A stretch of 10,039 nt of DNA. Source: Echinostoma caproni (Eukaryota > Platyhelminthes > Trematoda > Plagiorchiida > Echinostomatidae). Location: assembly GCA_900618425.1 (NCBI GenBank), contig UZAN01045971.1, forward strand, positions 1 through 10,039, in the 5' to 3' direction. The position numbers were made by a program, and so were the translations under genes. The notes beneath the pieces were generated by a model, which saw only the letters and a list, made by a program, of their open reading frames with translations, did no database searches and was not told the DNA's origin. Of the stretch, positions 1 through 8,880 are shown one piece after another (position 1 is the stretch's first letter; the number at the start of each line of letters is the position of its first letter).

Positions 1-801
1 CTTTGTCAAGCGACGACGACCTCAGAAATCATCATGCTTATGTTAACAGAGTTGCACAGATATGATTTAGGAGCTCCGGGAAATCCCCCCCTGCTCACCA
101 TGTAAATTGTCTACAGTTTTGCTTTTTAATGATTCAACAATCAAACACAATGCCGGTTACACTGATCCTCTAAGTTTCGAATCTATCTTGTGCGTGAATA
201 TAGTTGATATTCTGAATGCCTGAAGAAAAAGTGAAAAGCATATAATTATGATGAATAAAGGTCCAAACAGGCGTACAGTGCGTTTTTACTTTTTACTTCA
301 TGCTTCATTTTGTCTGCACACGACGAACTTCATTATATAATATTGCATCTATTATGAGGACTTTCATTCATAATATCTAGCAACAAAAATCAACAGGACA
401 TGTAGGGCGTTGGACAGTGATTTTAGTTATTTGCAAATGACTCTCATGAATGAATAAACTACTATCTATCAGTTAGTAGTCTTGTAGATGCGAGCTCAAC
501 CGTTTTCGCATAGGATGTCTCGTGATTCCCTTTCAGTTTGTAATTTTCATACACTTTTCAAAACCACGTTCGAACCGGAAGGTTAAAATACCTTATGCAA
601 TGTTTGAATCCCAGATACGGTCCTAGAGATCTACCTATAGAGCTGACCTAAGTCGAAAAAGGTGCAAAAATGCCTTCAAATAAATCTGCAGGCGGTAGCA
701 AACAAGATTCCGGTGGTTCGAGTTTGAAGTTCGCTGCAATGTAATGTGCAAACGTCGTTTTTTCAAAATTACACCTCAGTATATGATGGACAACAGAATG
801 A
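1..801. other. Anonymous AT-rich non-coding DNA
   Basis: I see no gene here. All six frames are broken by frequent stops and no frame reads like protein. Two tRNA B-box-like strings (GTTCGAACC near 568 and GGTTCGAG near 717) lack a matching T-stem, anticodon arm and A box, so they are not called. An isolated AATAAA near 252 has no reading frame in front of it. The stretch is probably intergenic or intronic. Confidence 0.6.
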
Positions 802-1281
802 GTAAACGCTGTAGTCACTAGGACTTACTGTTCTAATGGAGGATTTTGTTGTTGCTGTTGTTTTCTATTTGCACGAGTTCGGGAACATTATCCATCCTGG
901 CTGAATACTGGTGTGGTTAAAACTATTACAAGTGCCATCGTTACACACCTCGTCGAGTCCGATCACACAGTGAGTATGACTGAAGCATTTCGGCCTCGTT
1001 ACCGTGATCGGGTTCTCAGATCAAAACCGAATAAAAGCAGCATCCTAGCCACGGTAGAGGCGTTTGGAATTCGTCTACATAATCCCTCCTTGTGCGCCCA
1101 AACACAATTTGTGAAGTCACTCAATCTGCCATGGCTGGCCCTCCACCTCCCAATCCCACCCCACCCCGAAATCACACAATTAACACGGATCAAGCTTAAG
1201 GTCCGATGGCAGGATCAGCCATTTCAGGTTTTGTTCTCTCATGATAACCGGCAAACTGTGTCCCGGGAATTAAAGGAGTGA
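802..1281 (+). mobile_element. Penelope-like retroelement, 3' remnant encoding the C-terminal GIY-YIG endonuclease region
   Basis: The frame is open from just after a TGA at 799-801 to a TGA at 1279-1281. Recognisable protein starts at about 874 with RVREHYPSWL, matching the R..EH.P.WL block that carries the catalytic Arg of GIY-YIG nucleases in Penelope-like elements (PLEs). SAIVTHLVESDH follows at 931-966. Next comes ATVEAFGIRLHNPSLC (1048-1095), whose Glu at 1057-1059 fits the catalytic Glu helix. The tail FVKSLNLPW (1108-1134) is the ending I associate with trematode PLEs. In the element this nuclease would nick DNA to prime reverse transcription. The copy is dead: the reverse transcriptase and the GIY and YIG strands are missing. 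Upstream of 874 the frame turns into a Cys run made by a GTT/GCT-rich tract (about 847-862), which marks the truncation. No true start codon exists; the first ATG in frame is internal. The family call is from motif memory, not a search. Confidence 0.62.
1149..1167 (-). other. G-quadruplex-forming motif (minus strand), possible i-motif on plus strand
   Basis: The plus strand reads CCC-AAT-CCC-A-CCCC-A-CCCC. The minus strand is therefore G4-T-G4-T-G3-ATT-G3, which satisfies the classical G3+N1-7 rule with very short loops of 1, 1 and 3 nt. It sits 15 nt downstream of the LPW end of the retroelement nuclease, inside the element's 3' tail. Folding is inferred; only the motif is seen. Confidence 0.55.
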
Positions 1282-1296
1282 ATAACAATGAGGAAC

Positions 1297-1302
1297 AATA
1301 AA
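1297..1302 (+). promoter_or_regulatory. Candidate polyadenylation hexamer of the retroelement remnant
   Basis: AATAAA lies 15 nt after the TGA that closes the GIY-YIG frame, on the same strand. That spacing would suit a compact retroelement 3' end. In AT-rich DNA the hexamer also occurs by chance, and no downstream poly-A tract is present to mark an insertion end. Confidence 0.3.
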
Positions 1303-1689
1303 GGGGCTACCAGGCATGACGTTTGACCAAAATCACAATCACATAACCCAATAGGTGGAAAACGCAATTTTATTAAATTCCGAGTGCACAACTGACTGAA
1401 TTAATGAAAGACTGCTAGTGAATCTGAGGTTTGTACGATCATCGGCTTGGTTCCAATATACATGTGTCTGCACTGAGAATATCATGATTAAATGTTTTGA
1501 TAGTGATGTTTAGAAGCGTCTCTCGATTGCGTGACCGTTTGACCTAAAAAGCGCATTTCATGCCATACAGAACAAATGAATCGTTTATAAAATGTCGATT
1601 CAAATAGGCATCTACTTTGTTTACGAGCACATGATGTCTCTAGAGAGGACTGTCGGATTCACCCAGTAGAACTCCGTCAAAACATACCA

Positions 1690-1708
1690 TATCGATTTTC
1701 AATCGATA
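1690..1708. repeat. Perfect 8-bp inverted repeat with 3-nt loop
   Basis: TATCGATT and AATCGATA flank a TTC loop and are exact reverse complements. The arms each contain an ATCGAT palindrome. No gene is adjacent, so no role can be assigned; such hairpins are common in AT-rich genomes. Confidence 0.6.
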
Positions 1709-1858
1709 AATTAATTGAGTACCGCCATAAGGATATTGGTTGTCATGAGCAGTCGTTTGTGAAGTGTGATGAAATTATCCTGTGCGTCTAATCTGTGGGC
1801 GTGAAATAGAGGGCCATCGGAAATATCAACGCTCCACACAACTGCATTGGTTGAATAC

Positions 1859-1871
1859 NCCCCCCCCCCCC
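1859..1871. repeat. Homopolymer tract C12 next to an ambiguous base
   Basis: An N at 1859 is followed by twelve consecutive C residues. The N at the edge of a long homopolymer suggests an unresolved tract length or base in the assembly. The true length may differ, which would change any reading frame drawn through it. Confidence 0.85.
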
Positions 1872-2270
1872 GGTCCTTTTCGCCATCCCTGCCGCTTCAG
1901 TGATCGGGGAAAAAGACGGATCGATAAACAATGAATGAACGAACGGATAAACTGGTCGAGTAAGATCAGATTGAGATGAATACTTGCTTAAAGTCTGATT
2001 CAAGTGTAGAAAGAGATCTATCACATTTTGCACATTTAGTTCATGTAGCTAACCGATTTCGAAGTAACTATGATTATTTTCTGTGTTAAAAAAGTACATA
2101 GAAACTAGTGTTAACTTCATCTGATCTCTATTAATCATCTGCAGTGACGGTATCTCCGCTATCCACTATCACAATGAAAAGTTTTCTATTTCTCTACCGA
2201 TTTGTAGGGAATTAGAGGTCCCATACTGGGACCTTTTACAAAAAGACAGAAAACGTTTGCAGCTCGTTTG

Positions 2271-2308
2271 CAAAGATCGATTATTATCATTGTTATAATT
2301 GATCTTTG
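2271..2308. repeat. Stem-loop: 14-bp inverted repeat, 10-nt loop
   Basis: The left arm CAAAGATCGATTAT (2271-2284) pairs with the right arm ATAATTGATCTTTG (2295-2308). Thirteen of 14 positions are Watson-Crick and the remaining one is G opposite T, a G-U wobble if transcribed from the plus strand. The loop is TATCATTGTT. The arms do not extend outward convincingly, so it is short for a microRNA precursor and lacks the length and site duplication expected of a typical MITE. It could be the core of a decayed inverted-repeat element or a transcribed hairpin. Confidence 0.6.
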
Positions 2309-3315
2309 TTACTTTAATTTGTATAGTAATCATTATTGTTCTTACCTTTATGTTTGAGCTCCTGTTCTTCGTCTTTCTTTACGTTTTGTTGTGAATATGA
2401 GTGTGGTTGAACAATTCAGTGACAACTGCTACCAACACGATTTGTGATTACATACGAAAAACTGATCGGTTCTCGCATATCGCCAACAGCTTATGGACCA
2501 ACAATCGAGAAATCACAAAAGATGTCTCCCTGGACCATTTCAGTTAAACAGTAGTAAACCAAAAAATGCAGGGGAGGAATAATGTTTGTTAGAATTCCGG
2601 TTGTCAAAACACGCGCGAAATAGTGTCAGTGAATTTAAGCTGCTTTTGAGTTTACACATTGAGAATGACAGCGTTTTGTGCTGTCCGATTCTGCCTATTA
2701 GTAGAATACAGATGCATACAATTTCGTCACTGTGCCATGTTTCTGTGCGTCAGGACAGTGGTTGCTATTTACCCGGTCATTGCATTGTTGACACTAATGT
2801 AACGTTGAAATGAAGATTTTTGAGATGCATATCACTGATGTAGTTGATGTACTGCAATGCGACAACAATTCACGACTAATGGTTGTGAATTTCGTCAAAT
2901 ACATTCGAACATCAAATCAAAATGCAACATCCTGAGAAAATCTGCGCCCTGGTTTCCTACTGATTCCTATTGATATCTCCACATTCAGTGCTCGATTTGT
3001 TCCATTCATATTGTATCTGCAATTTCCTGACATAAATAGCTCACGTTAAAAACGAACTCATTCCTAGTGCCAATAAGCGACTAGATGATCCTGCATCATC
3101 CAATGATTTGTTAACTCGTGAATTCCCAAAATGGACAAAGCTCTTTGCGTTTTCACCGAAGAATGTTCTTCTATTTGGAATTAACGACTTAAAATAAATT
3201 AATAAAACAGCAAAAACTGAACCCTCGAAAACTGTTGCAACCTGTTCATGTATCACCAGTTGTGTGAATCCATCGACTAAGATGGAAGAAAGGTACCCAA
3301 AATGAGGCTAAATAA
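2309..3315. other. Non-coding stretch, nothing recognised
   Basis: The open frames here (2586-2813 plus strand and 3041-3256 minus strand) are short. They have no recognisable domain, and I saw no convincing splice sites at their edges. I see no repeat, RNA gene or element end. Confidence 0.5.
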
Positions 3316-3564
3316 TTGAACATCTATTTTCCCGGATGTTCTCGGCCCAGTGAACACGAACCTATTTTCAGATGCCTTACAGCACGTGTGTCTGAATGGA
3401 TGCCTTATTGTATCGACAATCACGTACATTGCGTGGAGAGGAAAAACACCACATGTGAGATTTGTGCGTACATTGATCGAACCAGCGAGCGAAATTCGGC
3501 AGGTATTCCAAATAAGGGATGGTTCGACCGTACTCGCGCAACGATCAAACGGCACATCCAGTGA
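3316..3564 (+). mobile_element. Possible second, strongly decayed Penelope-like GIY-YIG remnant
   Basis: This 82-codon frame opens right after a TAA (3313-3315) and ends at a TGA (3562-3564). Residues 21-33 read LTARVSEWMPYCI, resembling the R..EH.P.WL block of PLE nucleases with the His replaced by Trp and the Trp by Cys. About 14 residues later CEICAYIDRTSE sits roughly where the other copy (802-1281) has SAIVTHLVESDH, with a 4-residue longer spacer. The segment then departs from the family and no LPW tail follows. There is no proper start; the first codon is TTG. A minus-strand frame covers the same bases (3277-3663) and is longer, but shows no recognisable motif. The resemblance is weak, and chance is a real alternative. 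Confidence 0.3.
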
Positions 3565-3900
3565 GGGTACTTGAGAACTAAGAACTCGTGGTGCCTTTTT
3601 AACTTGTATCTGATTTTTATTGAGCACACAGACTGTTGTATCCTCACACCCGATTCCATACATCTGAGACAGTACAATCTCGTGATCTGATCACGCTCGA
3701 TCTTCCAAACGTGCCAACGGGGGAACTAGATGTATGCGAACAATGTGTGCATTAGGAAACCACAATTTACAGTTGAGTTAGGGATTATTGAGTAAAATAA
3801 GTGGGGAGGAAATCAATGAATGTGTCCGTTCTGCTTGCAAATGGGCTTGTGAATGATGGGTTCAATCATTATCCATATAAACATTCTATTTGCACTTACC

Positions 3901-3922
3901 TATATATATGCACATATATATA
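3901..3922. repeat. Alternating purine-pyrimidine palindrome
   Basis: TATATATATG, then CA, then CATATATATA: two perfectly complementary 10-nt arms around a 2-nt centre. All 22 bases alternate pyrimidine and purine. Such tracts can extrude as cruciforms or adopt left-handed DNA under supercoiling. Microsatellite-type slippage explains the origin well enough. Confidence 0.7.
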
Positions 3923-4499
3923 ACAAGCAGTACATGTAGTACTATACAACATTTCGCAGAATCGCACTGTAGATTTTGGGGTCCTTACTGAAAGCCAGGT
4001 AGCCATATGGGCTAATCCTTTGCAAATTCATTCTCATACTTGTATTTCTGATTCAGTGGAGGCTGTACAGAGCCTCTTCGTCTTTCAATTGGACCATTTA
4101 TTAATCTGTACATGACGAAATTCACAATAATATTTAAAACATACTCCATTAATCTCAGGTTAAGTGTGATCATTTTGGCAATCCTTTCAACCCAATCATA
4201 AATTTGGAGAGCGCTCCTGAGATGTATTGAACGTGCAAAGATGGTTTGTGTATATTGTATATAAGCAAAATAACAAATGGTCTGATCAGCTTCCTGGTGT
4301 ATAAGTGCGTAATATGCTTACGTTCTGTCGTAGTGTTTTTTTTCAATAATACACCTTCTGCAATATTACATCCATCCATGAATGCAAACCTAAAAACCAG
4401 AAATATAGTGGTCAGTTATGCAAATGCAAATTGAAACCGCTCTACTCGTAAACTAAACTTTTAAATTATTATTTTTTGCCTCAGTGCACATGTGTTTAT

Positions 4500-4513
4500 G
4501 GTGGTGGGAGGGG
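4500..4513 (+). other. G-rich tract, two-tetrad quadruplex candidate
   Basis: The plus strand reads GG-T-GG-T-GGG-A-GGGG. Four G runs are separated by single-base loops, but two runs have only two G residues, so at most a two-tetrad structure could form. No gene lies nearby. Confidence 0.35.
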
Positions 4514-6994
4514 TCTTAGCTCCTTTGATGCCCGACTTTTATCAAAATTAGTCTGAACAACTCCCCTTACATTTAATGAAATATTTAGCACTTGTCTGCA
4601 CTAAACCACACTGATCCCCTCTCCCCAGTGTTCTTTCCTGGTTTATTACAGCGGGATATCTGTGCAGAAATGTTCTGCCGTGTGCACTCGTTTCACTTCT
4701 CTGTATTTCTTCACTGTGGTGAATTGCGCGACAGTTAACCAATGCAATATCTGCACCAATCTCCAATAAACCAGGTTATTTTACATGTTGTCAACACAAA
4801 TCAAGTAGTCACTAATCCCTGCTGAAGAGTTCAAAGCATTGTACAGGTGTTTCATTCATCCTTGCTATCGAGTATGGATATTGTAACAGGGAATATATGT
4901 ATATGAGAAAGCCTAACCAGGAGAAGTTAGTCCAATATCAATAGCATCCTATAATCGTTTTTGTGCCGTAGTTAGATTGAACAGCTGACATGCAAACCGT
5001 GGTACAGTTCACAACGCAAACCCTGATATTTACGGTTTAGTTCGATTCGGTTGTCTTTACAATCAATGACCATGCACCTTCGTGCGGCAGTTTTGGTTGC
5101 CCGTTTGAATGCATGAACAGAGGGAAGATTAGAATGTTGATAGCAGGGCCAAAACTGCACAAAAGCCACCGCTTCCAACACTCAATGTCTCTAACGCTCG
5201 GTTATGCTACCTCGTGGTCCCCATCCGGGAAGCATAAAGTGACCTATATGACAGTTTCCTGGTCCGGGTTCTGATACCCTCAATTCAGGTGTTAGTTTGA
5301 TCGCTCACAACTTCTTTCCATTCGTTACATATCTTGGCTAATACCGGATGCCGTGGAACTCTATTGGATGGCATGGATAACACAGGTCCGAACCAATGTA
5401 ATCTATAAAGGTCAACCACTCACACCAGAGGGTAGCCACGATGACCTAAAACTATCTTCGCTCAACCTCAGCAGCACACTGAATGGACAGGAGCTCTCGA
5501 ACCCGAGAATCCGCCAATTGTTATCACCCTACCGAATTAGTGTGTCTCACTAGGCGTTGTTGCAGTCATACGAACAAAGTGCATGAAGCCAGCATGAATA
5601 TCGGTTACCAAACCGCACAATTTCTCGTTTCGAAAATGCTTGTGGTTCTCAGGTAGGTTTAGACTACAAAACCGTGAACGTACTGTAGCTCTACCAAACA
5701 CCTTTCTGTATAGTAGTTCTGGCCTGCTTGTAATTTGTTATTCGATGGAATACGTTTTTGTTGGATTCATTTATAGATTTCCTAGGCACCACATCTTCCG
5801 AATTACTTTCAACTACATTATTTTGTGTAGTTCACATTAAATAACCACAACAGATTAGTTAAACTTATTTGAAACACAAAGCTTCATATACACTGAAGGT
5901 GATGATCATTGAAAACATTAGCGGGTAGTAACGTCACCAAATTATCACCCCGGTGATGTGTGTTCGAATTATAGCACCACCGCCTGACTTACCCCATTGT
6001 GTGTTGAACGGCAATTTGATTGGCCGCTTTCCCTTTCCTGAAAATTGTATCTCTGTATAATCAATAAAAGGAGGTAAAAAGAAAGAAATGAAAAAAGACT
6101 GGATCGTCTGTCACTGATACTGGTGAAGTTTATGAATACATATTTATCGCGATAACTGAGACCACTGAAAGTCACACACTTGTTGCTGACATCATGTCAC
6201 TCGTATGCCATCTCCGCTTGACCAACCCAATTGCCGAAAAACAATTGATTTCGTTCCTGATTCCACGTAATTCGGTCCCCGGTTTCTTAGCTGCGTGTGA
6301 TTCTGATTAGGCCCTGTATGCTTCGTTCATCTGCTTCTTAAACATGTAGATTCTGAGAGGCTTTTAAACAGCTGTTTTATCTTTCAGGCATTCATCTACA
6401 GCGGTAATACACTGGTGAGAGTAATGGGGTTTTAGTTTTTTGAACCTCTATTATTATCCTCAGACTTATGAGGTATTGACCTCTCTAAAACGGAGTCCAC
6501 ATTGACTGAAGATACGTAACGGTAAGCGTTCAATTTTTTGTGATACCAGTTTTTGCTTATTTAGGGGTTTGTAAATGAAAAATAATATACCGTTTATGTT
6601 ACATTTTATATTTTTACCTACGGAAGTCGCGCATTAAAGATTGCCCCTGTAGTACCGTCATGCGGCATTACATTCGTCGGTAATCGGGTTATAAAACTAC
6701 ACCACGATAGACGGCGGTAAGAATTGTCGTATCATACTTAGCATTGTAAGTATCTAAAATATGGAGAAAAATAAATCTGATGGACAGGAAAGGCCTTGTA
6801 AATTCACCAGCACAGAGCATAATTGAATGTGCACACAGAGCAAATGAGTTGAAAGAATTTGCGAAACAGTTCCACATTAAAATCAAAACATGTCGTGCTA
6901 CTGCAGCCACAGATCTCGAAATAACACTCTAACCTGATTCTAACAGAGCAACGAAGAGTTCATGAACATTCGTGTGATGTGATGTTGTCTATGA

Positions 6995-7519
6995 GAACCC
7001 TACAACCACATCAATGCAACTAAAGGAGAGAATGCAGAAAGACTTCCCGGGCACTTCAGTAAGGGTTCAGTTGATTGGTTGCTGGATAGACACTACTATT
7101 CGGTTAAAAAGCGGACTGTCCTGCTAGTGATACGAAATACAGAAACGATCAAAGTAAAACCGGCGAAATATGCCGACTGGTTAAATCAATTGGGTGACAT
7201 AACACGGAGGCTGCATATTGACGATACCATACGTTGCTGTCGCAGCTATGGACACCCCAAAGTGAACTTTGAAGCCCTTCGAAGCCTTCCATCCAACAAC
7301 GAACCCAACTGGAACATAATGGCGTGTTCATCTATCGCTGGTATCTTTAAATCTGAGTGTAATANAATACAAAGAATAATTTGCATGTTTCCAGTGAGTT
7401 CCACCAAGCTAATCCACGTTGATCTTACTATGCAACCGGGTGTTCCACTTGTTTCTATCTTCGACAACTCACCCGTTAATCGGAGGACTTTGGGTGCGCA
7501 GTCGCCTGCCAACCACTGA
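6995..7519 (+). other. Unassigned open frame of 174 codons, possible exon or chance
   Basis: The frame is open from after a TGA at 6992-6994 to the TGA at 7517-7519, among the longest outside the right-hand gene. It has no suitable initiator near its left edge. The middle reads like ordinary protein (VKPAKYADWLNQLGDI, then RRLHIDDTI), while the distal part is less so. I recognise no domain, active site or repeat. A weak acceptor-like sequence, TGTTGTCTATGAG, ends at 6995. One undetermined base falls inside the frame at 7365. A frame of this length is somewhat unusual in random AT-rich sequence but not decisive. It could be an exon, a retroelement fragment or chance. Confidence 0.18.
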
Positions 7520-8825
7520 ATTTTATTTCTTCCCTTATATATCCCTATCTCAATCTTTTACCGTTCGAGTTGCATTTTGTAACCCACCCCCTTCTGCGGG
7601 ATGGTCGAACCGTCTCCAGTGGGATTGATAGGGAACCAAGGAACCGTTTGCTTAGAGTTGATGATTTTTATTCCAAAACTTTACACAAAACATCCCAAAT
7701 GCTATTTCGGTTATAACACACGCACGTATGACCGAGTGCGACGAATTTTGAGCCACAGGCTACTGCCCAACACTGAGCCCTTCACGAAAGAAGAAGACGT
7801 TTGAAGGCTACGTGTGCTGTTCATCGTTCAGCAGACATTACCCCTGATATTGACCTTGAGAGATCATTTTAGAACGAACATTTGTTTGGTCATCTGATAA
7901 CTACTGAGTCCCATTGAACCTAAATTGCTTACCCTTAAATGCAGTTTTCCTTTTACACATCAACTTGGATATAGTAGCAGCCAGAGCGGTGGATGTATTC
8001 TATGACCATATGATTGTTAACTGTGATCAGTGAAAGAATACGGGGCTGAGCTGAAATATGCACGAAAATAGGAGTAACCATAGAAACATCACTCGGACTA
8101 CGCATTTTCGGTTGCTTTTCAGGTATCACAATATTATTTTGAACGCTTTATCAAAAGTGAGACTGTGCATCTTTGATACGTGTAGAAATTGATCACAGAA
8201 CAAACAACAAGTAAACAGAAACAACCCCTGAAAGCATTGATTGATATTAGCCGTGGGTCAAAAAGTCGGAACACGTATGACCAACAGAGAATTTATCAAT
8301 ATGATCAGCGGACCGCAGTTCTCTGTTTGACCGTGACAAAGAGGCACGGAAATCACAACAAGAAAAAATAGAATTCACCTCCATTCTGGTAGAAAACGAA
8401 AACAAAAATGGATGAGACGATGATCACGGCAACGCGCAATTAGTTGGATACGATCTGATATGTGAAATGTGACCTTTGATCTTGAATCATCTCTTATTTG
8501 GTTGAACAATGTGCTTTGCTCTTCCACTGCTCCGATTTCGGTGATGATTAAGGGAAAGGTAGGGTGCGGTACGGATGCAAAATGTACTGGCCCCGTGTTG
8601 GAATCAACAACGAAAGTATGACCGGACACATTGGTCTTTTGAACCATTTAAATGATGCACTTTCATCATGTGGCAGCTGTGTAATAGCTTGCCAAAGGAA
8701 AACCAATTTCAGGGATGTAGTTTTACACTGTATCAGTGAGAATCATTTGTACACTGTGTTCCGCATTTAAACTGCGAGCGTTCGCGTTATGCACAAGCCC
8801 TGTGGACNGTGGACTTGCGGAGATG

Positions 8826-8831
8826 TTTATC
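8826..8831 (-). promoter_or_regulatory. Candidate non-canonical polyadenylation hexamer
   Basis: The minus strand reads GATAAA 50 nt after the TAG of the gene at 8881-9882. GATAAA is a known weak variant of AATAAA. If used, the 3' UTR would be under about 80 nt. The alternative is the AATAAA at 7667-7672, giving a UTR of about 1.2 kb. Confidence 0.2.
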
Positions 8832-8845
8832 TGCATGTATTTAGT

Positions 8846-8877
8846 CGTGTTTTTGTGTGTGCGGGTGTACGCGTGTG
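8846..8877. repeat. GT-rich (CA-rich on the minus strand) low-complexity tract
   Basis: This is an imperfect GT repeat interrupted by T4 and GCGGG, ending 3 bp from the stop codon of the minus-strand gene. In that gene's sense direction it is CA-rich sequence at the very start of the 3' UTR. It looks like a degenerate dinucleotide microsatellite. Confidence 0.5.
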
Positions 8878-8880
8878 ATC

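Larger units (their letters stand above)
1303..2270. other. Non-coding stretch with short structured elements only
   Basis: No frame here looks like protein; the minus-strand frame at 1788-2033 runs through the C12 tract and reads as low-complexity translation. The stretch contains a small hairpin at 1690-1708 and the C tract with an ambiguous base at 1859-1871. The motif CGTTTGACC followed by A-rich sequence occurs twice (about 1320 and 1535), too short to define a repeat family. Confidence 0.55.
3565..6994. other. About 3.4 kb of anonymous DNA without a supported gene
   Basis: Only short frames occur, and none shows a domain, a signal peptide or consistent splice signals. The most protein-like is open at 5296-5553 (+), 85 codons, rich in Leu, Ser and Asn, unrecognised and without a good acceptor. 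Local elements are the TA/TG palindrome at 3901-3922, a 6-bp hairpin GAGGCT/AGCCTC around 4051-4068, and a G-rich tract at 4500-4513. The stretch is probably intergenic or intronic. Confidence 0.5.
7520..8880. other. 3' flank of the right-hand gene, no supported gene
   Basis: The stretch contains short overlapping frames on both strands (for example 8375-8647 minus and 8564-8770 plus) with no recognisable domains. The minus frame begins at an ATG immediately preceded by an in-frame TAA and has no upstream acceptor, so it is not a continuation of the gene to the right. On the minus strand the first canonical AATAAA after the gene's stop is at 7667-7672, about 1.2 kb away; a weaker GATAAA occurs at 8826-8831. 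One N lies at 8808. Confidence 0.5.

Noticed and set aside
568..576. GTTCGAACC as a tRNA or tRNA-derived SINE B box
   Set aside because: The flanks do not form a T-stem, and no A box or cloverleaf can be drawn upstream. The B-box-like GGTTCGAG near 717 fails in the same way.
999..1193. 64-codon minus-strand frame
   Set aside because: Antisense of the retroelement GIY-YIG frame.
3277..3663. 128-codon minus-strand frame, Cys-, Val- and Thr-rich
   Set aside because: No domain or splice signals are visible. It overlaps the plus-strand block with weak retroelement resemblance, and neither strand is firmly coding.
5296..5553. 85-codon plus-strand open frame, Leu/Ser/Asn-rich
   Set aside because: Considered as an exon. 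The best acceptor nearby (CCTCAATTCAG, ending at 5288) is followed by an in-frame TAG, and no good donor ends the frame.
8375..8647. 90-codon minus-strand frame with a true ATG, as a possible extra exon or small gene
   Set aside because: The ATG is immediately preceded by an in-frame TAA, no acceptor or promoter signal is visible, and the protein has no recognisable feature. It could simply lie in the 3' UTR of the gene to the right.
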